Translations under genes and position numbers: made by a program
Notes under the pieces: generated by a model
Told to the model about the DNA's origin: nothing
Database searches by the model: none
The model's input: only the letters and a program-made list of their open reading frames with translations
Source of the DNA: Skeletonema marinoi
Taxonomy: Eukaryota; Bacillariophyta; Thalassiosirophyceae; Thalassiosirales; Thalassiosiraceae
Assembly: GCA_030544225.1 (NCBI GenBank)
Contig: CM060498.1
Coordinates: forward strand, 1,922,001 to 1,986,000
DNA length: 64,000 nucleotides
Reading direction: 5' to 3'
In this document: piece by piece, positions 55,235 through 64,000 of the stretch
Numbering within the stretch: position 1 is the first letter of the stretch
How the letters are laid out: each line of letters starts with the position of its first letter

Positions 55235-56066
55235 TGCTGAGGTTAGTAGTAGTGAAGTGCTGACGCTATTGTGTTGGGGTTGGAATTGTGACCAGCTGCT
55301 GCCGAACGCCACTCAAATACTTCACTGCACTTGAGACTTGAGGTGCCTCATGTGACTCTGTGTATGTAGTCACTGTGCTGGGTCACCTACGGAAGGTGGA
55401 GAGGAGGAATCTCTCTACATTACAACTCATGAGATTATTGAATATTGACTTAGTAATTACTCGGAATAATAATAACTAGACGAGCAGACTTCGCTGACGA
55501 TGGAGTCCAACCAAAACTGCTGCTTGTCCTACCCCAATTATTCAATATTGTATGTGAACGAGAAATGAGACAATCAAATGATCAATCATGTTCCTCCAGA
55601 GACTCTTCATACACCAAAGATTATGATAACATACTGTGGCAGATAGAGCAAGTCATCAGTAGCCTCGTGGACTAATAGAAACACCAGTTCGAAGCAATAT
55701 TGAACCTGAGGCATGTACGTGTAAGACTGCTCCGCTCCCCCTTGTAAAATTGTATTTCTTTGCGTTTCATTCATCGAAAGCTCTTGCAATCTGAAGCAGA
55801 TGGTATCTGAGGTGACGTTTAGAGATAGACGTTGCAGTAGCAGTTCTGACTCTGCATCTACATCCAATGTTAAAATGTTCATAGAAGGTAGCACAAGAGG
55901 AAGAGAGCTCATCCAAAAAGCATGCGTCTATATAATATTATCCATGGGTATTGAATAGCAGTTGACTTTGAGATTGAGTGTATAAAGAGATGATAAATGG
56001 AGTTGAAATGTGCAGGTTCTATCATACTCGCTCTCTCTCAATCATCCAAACTCTTCCTTTCCGACT
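55235..56066. other. Intergenic region
   Basis: About 830 bp. A minus-strand frame at 55912-55607 (starting MSSLPLVLPSMNILTLD) could be a short Leu-rich fragment, but it has no supporting motif. Nothing firm was seen. Confidence 0.45.
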
Positions 56067-58525
56067 CTAAGATACTACAGACTTGTTCTTCTTAGCGATC
56101 TTTTCATCACGTTCTTCCACATTTTCGAGAAGCCTCTTGTTCTCTTTTCGGAGCCTCTTATTTTCTTCCTCGACCATCGCAATCTTATCGTCATATGCTG
56201 CCACCAAAGCCAACTCATCACGTCTCTCCAACACTTTCCTCGGCACCCCTCGAACAAATTCATACAGTGCTGTCAATACCCTGCTCTGATATACATCCTC
56301 CGATTCGTCTAAAAGTTGCCTCCTAATCATAATATATTCAGGATGCTTCTCATTAATTGACAATGTTGTGCACGGCTTTGCACTTTCAAACCAAGTAACT
56401 GCCAAAGGAAGGAACTTTAACTCCCATTGAAGGAGAGGCACCATGTCGAGGTGAGTGTGGTTCATGAGGATTTTGCATCTAGCAGCATATTGTGGATGCT
56501 CTTTGTTCAGCTGGAGGTACAGGACAATATCTTCATCAATATCACGGGGAGGATCAATACCTTCGTCTTCATCATCATCATGGTCATCGCAGTCACACCA
56601 TAATTCTTGCACGGTGTGATTTGAGAGGTAGGTATTGTTGACACTGGAAGTATCACACAGTACCGCAGAGAAGGCGGATCACCCTGCACGAGTGATTGAA
56701 ATATCCTCTTCGTCTTCCCGCAAATGCAAGCATTGAAGCACCTTATTGCCGCTCAACCCACGAGCTAATACTTCTGCGCCATCGTCTCGAATATCCATCG
56801 AACTGAGGTATAGAGTTTCCAACCGGCAGCTGACGGATTGCAATGAAGTGGACAAATGTCTTAAACCTAATGCTGTGATTGAATCATTTCCTGATAGTGA
56901 GAGATCTTCGCAATGTTTTGCTGCCCCCCCCCACTCAAAGCCTGCAGTCCCTCATCATTAATACCACAACAAGCAAAATTTAACCACTTCAAGTCCATTT
57001 GATTGCTCTGTAACCAATCTGATAAAGATCTCAGTCCTGCTGTTGCCAATGAAAAGTCATTTTCAGAGAGATCCAATTCTTCGAGACTGGTGCAGCTCTC
57101 TAGTGCTGTCGCCAAAGCCAACAATCCATCATCGCCAATGGAATTATTTGACAGCCCGAGCGTGTTCAAGGATGGTCCAATGCTCCTCAGCCCACTTGTG
57201 AGAGAAGCTACTCCATCATCACCGATGTTATTTCTATAAAAATAGAGCTTCTTCAATTTACAAACTCCTGATTCGAGCACAGTCCCTAGCGCAGAACATC
57301 CATTGGGGTCAAGATTGTTGCCCCTATAAGAAAATTCCTCCAGCTGCGACAAATTGCCCAATACCCTTAGAAGTGCAGTAGATCCATAATCACTGAAATC
57401 ATTGACTTCAACTCTTTGAATAGATTGATTGCGAGCGAGACAATCAAAGAAGGCATCGATTTGTTGCCCTCCCTCATCTGCGGGCAATTCCCGTATATTG
57501 AGGCAATTAATCCTTCTATCAATTGCAAGATATTCTCCTCGTTCTTGCTCCTGCTTCGTCAGAACTCCTTCGTGCTCTCCCCATTCAGGCACCCACATCG
57601 ATGCAGCGAACTCTCTAGAAATAACATCCTCCCTGTAACTGCGTACTTTTCCATCGCCATAAGTGAGTGCATCGTCAAATACTACGGTGAAAGACGAAGG
57701 AGTTTCAGTCAATCCATCGTAATAGTAGCAGCTTCCATTACCCAAAGAAAGCAATTCTCTTCCAGCATTCTGTTCCCCATCGCTCAATAATGCACGGTGC
57801 TCCCCATAGACCAGCCGTCTATCAAATTCTTCATTCCAAGACACACGATCGGTACCACACATCAAACAAGATCTCATAAGTGATACACGCCTATAATGTA
57901 TGTCGATCATGACCAAAACCAATGGATAGTCGTCGTTGTCAGCAACGCCGTTCTCATTCAAATGCATTGCAGTGTCATCGTTGCCGTGATCAATTCGTAC
58001 AAAAGTGTCATGAACTTGTGTAAGTATCAACTCTCCCCCTACAGAAGCTTCATGTACTTGTGTTCGCATCAAATCTCCCCATAGCACCTCCTGCAAAACG
58101 TTGTCGATAACATCATTCCCAACAGACTTGCAAGCAAGAGATGGAGCAGGCGATACGTCGACGACATTAAACCCATTAAATGATGAAATAATAACACTTG
58201 CAAATGGAAAGACTTCACCTGACTTGTAATAAATCTCATTGTTCGAAGGACTAGCCACCGTCACCGCAGGCACAATAATACCGGTAGTCACAATAATAAT
58301 ACCACCAATATCCACAGCAGTAGTCATATGATACTTGGCATCGTCAAATACTAGCTCCCCATTCTCACCAACCAACATGGCGCATGCTAAAATTCCTGTT
58401 CCAACGTGAGGGGCATACTCACATATTATGACTTGGAGACGGTCGACATGATTGGCAAAAGCACTGGCTCCCCATACAATATCATTGGCGTCCGTAATAA
58501 CTATCCAAACAATGGAAACATCCAC
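56067..58525 (-). pseudogene. Leucine-rich-repeat protein gene with two frame breaks
   Basis: The frame is open upstream to about 58723 without any ATG before the conserved text, so a 5' exon may be missing. The N-terminal 330 residues are of unknown type (VVFDDALTYGDG, ASMWVPEWGEHEG). LRRs of the ribonuclease-inhibitor type follow (LEEFSYRGNNLDPNGCSALG, LKKLYFYRNNIGDDGVASL, LEELDLSENDF). At a run of nine G (minus strand, 56924-56932) the frame shifts by one. LRR text resumes in another frame (CEDLSLSGNDSITALGLRHL, LETLYLSSMDIRDDGAEVLA). An in-frame TGA near 56678 comes next, and the same frame goes on with SAFSAVLCDTSSVNNTYLSN and a C-terminal domain (YLQLNKEHPQYAARCKIL, WELKFLPLAVTWFE) to 56067. 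I know that tail from diatom LRR proteins. The gene is decayed or the assembly has errors. Confidence 0.75.
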
Positions 58526-58890
58526 CCCGCGTTGTTTGATATGCTCCCCGTCGACCGGAACAATAATGGTTGAATGACACTCCCCGATCCCTTCAACAGC
58601 GAAGCCATGAATAAACTGTTCTGTCCCTGCAGTGCTGTGTGTGCTGTAAGTATGAGTGTGCTGCAGTGTGGCCCTCGGGGCTTTGCTCTGGTGGGCATGT
58701 GCCAGACAAATTTCTTTTAATAACTATGTCTGTCTATAAAGTTGCTCTGCAAAGATAGATATGTGTATAATGAACAGTTTGTGTTGGATGCTACTTTATT
58801 TTTTACACCTACTCCATAAATTAAAATGTGTCATGGCATTGCATGCTGCACTTAGGTACTTGCTTACTTAGCTTATGCATTTTTCTTTCC

Positions 58891-58915
58891 AGATAGGTGT
58901 CTCAGACACCTATCT
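58891..58915. repeat. 25-bp hyphenated palindrome
   Basis: Arms AGATAGGTGTCT and AGACACCTATCT are perfect complements around a single C. It lies in the gene-poor stretch upstream of the LRR gene and could form a hairpin or a dimer-binding site. Confidence 0.85.
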
Positions 58916-59117
58916 AGGCTGCTTGGTGCGCGCATGCCACCGCACACTTGAAGTGCGCGCGCAAAGGATAAAAGATTTTTGCCGCCGAAAGAGTTTTGCC
59001 GCCCAGCTCGAGGTAAAATCTTTTTCACTCGACCACGCAGTTGCATTCATCTGGTGCTGCGATGAGTAGGTTCGGCCGGCCATATCTTCCCAACTCCAGA
59101 GTTAGACAGCCAGCATT

Positions 59118-59358
59118 ATGTCTGCTTTGATCGCCATGCAATAGCGGTGACAACAATAAGCGACGACCGCAATAAATCCTTCTATCTCCCGCAGAAACAT
59201 CTCTCAATCTACAACACAAAAGATCTTTTTCTTCACGCACCTCCTCCGGCCGATCATAATAGTATGCTCCCACCAACAGCGAGACAACATGCGGCATGTC
59301 TGTTTTGATCGCCATTTAATAGCAGTGCCAACGGTAGTAAATCACCGCAATAACCTTG
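59118..59358. repeat. Diverged direct duplication
   Basis: Two copies about 178 bp apart (starting at 59118 and 59296) share ATGTCTG(C/T)TTTGATCGCCAT, AATAGC(G/A)GTG, and ACCGCAATAA. They may be remains of a degraded tandem repeat or element. Confidence 0.65.
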
Positions 59359-61285
59359 CCAATATACACTAAGAGAGTAAATAACCATTCGATGAGATGT
59401 GTGCACAAAATAGACTACCACAGCCACCGCCCGAAACAAAACGAGCAATAAACGCAGCTCCGCTCTGGCGACTGAATGTATTGCACTAAAACATCGGATA
59501 GCTCTCTGCGATACATATCTGAAAAGCTGCGGATAGTTGGTTAGTGGACTGAAACGAGAGTCACGCTCTCACGCTCCGTGACAACACAGCATGAAAATTT
59601 GCGGTGGCAATACAGTCGACACGAGTGCAGAACAACAATCAACAGAGGTCAGATTCAGTGAAGGAGATTGATTCATGCCGCAAGCAGGCACAACTGCAGG
59701 TAGTAAAAGTTCTACTCAGAAGCAGCGGGAACTTATTTTTTGTAACGAAAACAAAAGTTGAGTGAGGAGAAGATGCTACAATACTTTTATCGCTGAGCAA
59801 GGTGAGCTAGTGAGGGTGGTGCTTGCAAGGAATTTTATTTTCGTACCGAATTTATTTTTCCTCCAAGGTGAGAAAATTATTTAGTGGGATGATGTGGGGA
59901 GGGAAAGGCTGCAAAAGGCATCTTTCAGGTAAGTGAAAGTGAGCGCATAACAAATCGCAAGACGCATCAATGGTTCGCAAGGAGATCAAGGATTTTGTCG
60001 GACAGTCGGAACAAAACGCAAGCCGACACAAACAGGGTAAGCCGCTTGCCCATTTGTATTTCTGGTTAGACACACATGCATCAATCTTACATTCATTTCT
60101 CTCGCGTATTGGGAACAGGTGGCACACAACGACAATCAACATGGACTGTACCACACGGAAAAGACACACAACATGGTAATGAAAGCACGTGGCAATTAAA
60201 ACAGGGGAAGGCGCTCGGCAGCAGGGAAGGAGAGTGGGCGATCATCCTCAGGACAGCTCCATACATTGGACTGGTCCAAACATTTCCATCGACAGGATAC
60301 TCAACTGTACCGAAAAGACGAACGGCCAACTATGCGAGGCGGTAATCAAGTTGGAGAGGTGCGTAGAGCACCTTCAGAGGAGAGCTGAGCACACGGCAGA
60401 GACATACAACAGAAGCCAGATTGGGAACTGCCCAAAACTTGCTTCGATGGGTAAGACTCTTCCAGACCAAGAAAGTGTAAGTTAGGTGGTGCTTGTGGAT
60501 TTCTTTCTTACATATAGTGGGAAGGTGATGCGGTGATGACTGTGATGACGTTCTTGTACACGAGACGGCTTCTGGCTAAGAAGGATGAAGAATGCGTTTG
60601 GGATCAAACATTTACGAGAAACAATGCTTACAAGATTAGAGGCTAATGAATTCCCATGCAGCGGTATCCTGTAGCAGCCAGTATGCTCTACAGTGGGAAT
60701 TAAATTTCTACATGGTGACTCAAGATTTATTTCTCCTAAATCCTAAGATACTAATTCCTACGTGCTTCCCTGTAGAAATGGCTGGAGTAATTTGGGGTAA
60801 TTTGGCCAACAGGGTAAGGAGGGCACCTCCGAGCCCGCCGATACCGCTGCACTCAACCGACTGGGGCCCCGAGGGCCGATTATTTTCTGCCTCTCCCCAA
60901 ATTCCGACGATCGGCTTGGATTGCCACGATCAAAGAGGCGTGATTGCTCACAAAAAGAGCGTTTCGCATCCATGCGATCAATGGATCTGCTCATGTGGAA
61001 GCGCCGGATATCCACGGCAAGGTTAAACCTAAAGTCGATGAGATCAGGTTGGAGCAATGGTGATGGAGGACAATAATAAAATCCCTCCCAGTTGTTGTTG
61101 TTACCCGCGGTTAAAAAGGGGGATAACGAGTTAATGTTGCCTTCATTCTTCCGATTTTTCACGGCGTTAATCAAATTCATAACCATTAACATGTCATCCA
61201 ATCTACCCAAATGGGTCCTCTTCAGGAAGCGAAAGTCAAGCGGGCCTCGGACGACTTGAGTATATTTTACGCTCAGTTCGTGATA

Positions 61286-64000
61286 AGTCCTAAATCAAGT
61301 CTCAACCACCTAAATCAAGTCTCAACCACCTTATTAGGAGTCTCAACCACCTAAATCAAGTCCTAAATCAAGTCTCAACCACCTAAATCAAGTCTCAACC
61401 ACCTGATTAGGAGTCTCAACCACCTAAATCAAGTCCTAAATCAAGTCTCAACCACCTAAATCAAGTCTCAACCACCTGATTAGGAGTCTCAACCACCTAA
61501 ATCAAGTCCTAAATCAAGTCTCAACCACCTAAATCAAGTCTCAACCACCTGATTAGGAGTCTCAACCACCTAAATCAAGTCCTAAATCAAGACTCAACCA
61601 CCTAAATCAAGTCTCAACCACCTGATTAGGAGTTCAACCACCTATATCAAGTCCTAAATCAAGTCCTAAATCAAGTCTCAACCACCTAAATCAAGTCTCA
61701 ACCACCTGATTAGGAGTCTCAACCACCTAAATCAAGTCCTAAATCAAGTCCTAAATCAAGTCCTAAATCAAGTCTCAACCACCTAAATCAAGTCTCAACC
61801 ACCTGATTAGGAGTCTCAACCACCTAAATCAAGTCCTAAATCAAGTCTCAACCACCTGATTAGGAGTCTCAACCACCTAAATCAAGTCCTAAATCAAGTC
61901 TCAACCACCTAAATCAAGTCTCAACCACCTGATTAGGAGTCTCAACCACCTAAATCAAGTCCTAAATCAAGTCTCAACCACCTAAATCAAGTCTCAACCA
62001 CCTGATTAGGAGTCTCAACCACCTAAATCAAGTCCTAAATCAAGTCTCAACCACCTAAATCAAGTCTCAACCACCTGATTAGGAGTCTCAACCACCTAAA
62101 TCAAGTCCTAAATCAAGTCTCAACCACCTAAATCAAGTCTCAACCACCTGATTAGGAGTCTCAACCACCTAAATCAAGTCCTAAATCAAGTCCTAAATCA
62201 AGTCTCAACCACCTGATTAGGAGTCTCAACCACCTAAATCAAGTCCTAAATCAAGTCCTAAATCAAGTCTCAACCACCTAAATCAAGTCTCAACCACCTG
62301 ATTAGGAGTCTCTACCACCTAAATCAAGTCCTAAATCAAGTCTCAACCACCTAAATCAAGTCTCAACCACCTGATTAGGAGTCTCAACCACCTAAATCAA
62401 GTCCTAAATCAAGTCTCAACCACCTAAATCAAGTCTCAACCACCTGATTAGGAGTCTCAACCACCTAAATCAAGTCCTAAATCAAGTCTCAACCACCTAA
62501 ATCAAGTCTCAACCACCTGATTAGGAGTCTCAACCACCTAAATCAAGTCCTAAATCAAGTCTCAACCACCTAAATCAAGTCTCAACCACCTGATTAGGAG
62601 TCTCAACCACCTAAATCAAGTCCTAAATCAAGTCCTAAATCAAGTCTCAACCACCTGATTAGGAGTCTCAACCACCTGATTAGGAGTCTCAACCACCTAA
62701 ATCAAGTCCTAAATCAAGTCCTAAATCAAGTCTCAACCACCTAAATCAAGTCTCAACCACCTGATTAGGAGTCTCAACCACCTAAATCAAGTCCTAAATC
62801 AAGTCTCAACCACCTAAATCAAGTCTCAACCACCTGATTAGGAGTCTCAACCACCTAAATCAAGTCCTAAATCAAGTCTCAACCACCTAAATCAAGTCTC
62901 AACCACCTGATTAGGAGTCTCAACCACCTAAATCAAGTCCTAAATCAAGACTCAACCACCTAAATCAAGTCTCAACCACCTGATTAGGAGTTCAACCACC
63001 TATATCAAGTCCTAAATCAAGTCCTAAATCAAGTCTCAACCACCTAAATCAAGTCTCAACCACCTGATTAGGAGTCTCAACCACCTAAATCAAGTCCTAA
63101 ATCAAGTCCTAAATCAAGTCCTAAATCAAGTCTCAACCACCTAAATCAAGTCTCAACCACCTGATTAGGAGTCTCAACCACCTAAATCAAGTCCTAAATC
63201 AAGTCTCAACCACCTGATTAGGAGTCTCAACCACCTAAATCAAGTCCTAAATCAAGTCTCAACCACCTAAATCAAGTCTCAACCACCTGATTAGGAGTCT
63301 CAACCACCTAAATCAAGTCCTAAATCAAGTCTCAACCACCTAAATCAAGTCTCAACCACCTGATTAGGAGTCTCAACCACCTAAATCAAGTCCTAAATCA
63401 AGTCTCAACCACCTAAATCAAGTCTCAACCACCTGATTAGGAGTCTCAACCACCTAAATCAAGTCCTAAATCAAGTCTCAACCACCTAAATCAAGTCTCA
63501 ACCACCTGATTAGGAGTCTCAACCACCTAAATCAAGTCCTAAATCAAGTCTCAACCACCTAAATCAAGTCTCAACCACCTGATTAGGAGTCTCAACCACC
63601 TAAATCAAGTCCTAAATCAAGTCCTAAATCAAGTCTCAACCACCTAAATCAAGTCTCAACCACCTGATTAGGAGTCTCTACCACCTAAATCAAGTCCTAA
63701 ATCAAGTCTCAACCACCTAAATCAAGTCTCAACCACCTGATTAGGAGTCTCAACCACCTAAATCAAGTCCTAAATCAAGTCTCAACCACCTAAATCAAGT
63801 CTCAACCACCTGATTAGGAGTCTCAACCACCTAAATCAAGTCCTAAATCAAGTCTCAACCACCTAAATCAAGTCTCAACCACCTGATTAGGAGTCTCAAC
63901 CACCTAAATCAAGTCCTAAATCAAGTCTCAACCACCTAAATCAAGTCTCAACCACCTGATTAGGAGTCTCAACCACCTAAATCAAGTCCTAAATCAAGTC
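61286..64000. repeat. Satellite array with three nested levels (continues past window)
   Basis: The array is made of three related monomers: a 20-nt unit CTAAATCAAGTCTCAACCAC (A), a 21-nt unit beginning CTGATTAGGAG (B) and a 12-nt truncated unit CTAAATCAAGTC (C). They are ordered B-C-A-A to form a 73-nt higher-order repeat, with occasional extra or missing C and A units. Rare variants (AAGACTCAACC at 61591 and 62949, GGAGTTCAACC at 61629 and 62987, GTCTCTACC at 62308 and 63674) recur 1358-1366 bp apart, which shows a third level of duplication. No open frame is maintained. The right end is not seen. Confidence 0.95.

Larger units (their letters stand above)
58526..61285. other. Long gene-poor region before the satellite
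   Basis: About 2.7 kb without a convincing gene. It contains a 25-bp palindrome at 58891-58915 and a diverged direct duplication of about 65 bp (59118-59182 and 59296-59358, starting ATGTCTG and TTTGATCGCCAT). Several open frames of 60-150 codons overlap in different frames and show no domain. Confidence 0.5.

Noticed and set aside
60758-61210. 150-codon minus-strand frame next to the satellite
   Set aside because: No domain, no supporting splice sites and no similarity that I recognise; it may be part of a decayed element but I cannot support that.
61286-64000. CRISPR-like array
   Set aside because: There are no unique spacers; all units derive from one monomer, so it is a satellite.

Overview
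The window looks like nuclear DNA of a diatom, most likely a centric one related to Thalassiosira/Cyclotella. The grounds are compact gene spacing, few short GT-AG introns (about 67-126 nt), moderate GC, Pro/Ser-, Cys- and Gly/Tyr-rich secreted proteins of the kind found at diatom surfaces, a MYND/RING/Sel1 protein, and an LRR protein with a C-terminal tail that I recognise from diatom LRR families. The organism is inferred from gene content only.

Layout. 0-3.3 kb: a minus-strand type I membrane protein with a long Pro/Ser repeat, cut by the left edge. 3.7-10.3 kb: a YihQ-like family 31 glycosidase converging on a three-repeat Myb regulator. 11.7-15.5 kb: a sulfotransferase-like gene with two frame breaks and a MYND/RING/Sel1 protein. 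16.2-20.2 kb: a STAND-type ATPase with a kinase-like remnant. 21.2-22.2 kb: a DEDDy 3'-5' exonuclease with one frame break. 22.6-30.4 kb: a four-exon secreted protein with eleven Cys modules, a membrane-anchored acyl-CoA-binding protein, and a Gly/Tyr/Ser-rich secreted protein. 31-34.6 kb: three unknown multi-pass membrane proteins. 35.2-39.1 kb: a C-terminal-motor kinesin with ankyrin and WW modules and a 20-nt P-loop microexon. 39.9-42.9 kb: a DNMT3-like cytosine methyltransferase with a Tudor-like domain. 43.3-44.4 kb: a foldback-like repeat element. 44.6-48.1 kb: a two-TM protein converging on a mitochondrial-type CoA-transferase fused to an EF-hand. 49.1-53.5 kb: a second STAND ATPase, paralogous to the first but with different intron positions. 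55-58.5 kb: a doubtful small gene and a broken LRR gene. 61.3 kb to the end: a satellite array with three nested levels of repetition.

There are no operons. Divergent pairs share upstream regions of about 400-1400 bp (3.3/3.7, 10.3/11.7, 15.5/16.2, 26.3/26.8, 30.4/31.0 and 39.1/39.9 kb) and several convergent pairs nearly touch. The strongest leads are the P-loop microexon, the STAND paralogs with discordant introns, the 11-module Cys protein, the layered satellite, and the recurrence of single-nucleotide frame breaks in otherwise conserved host genes. No rRNA, tRNA, CRISPR array or viral fossil was recognised.
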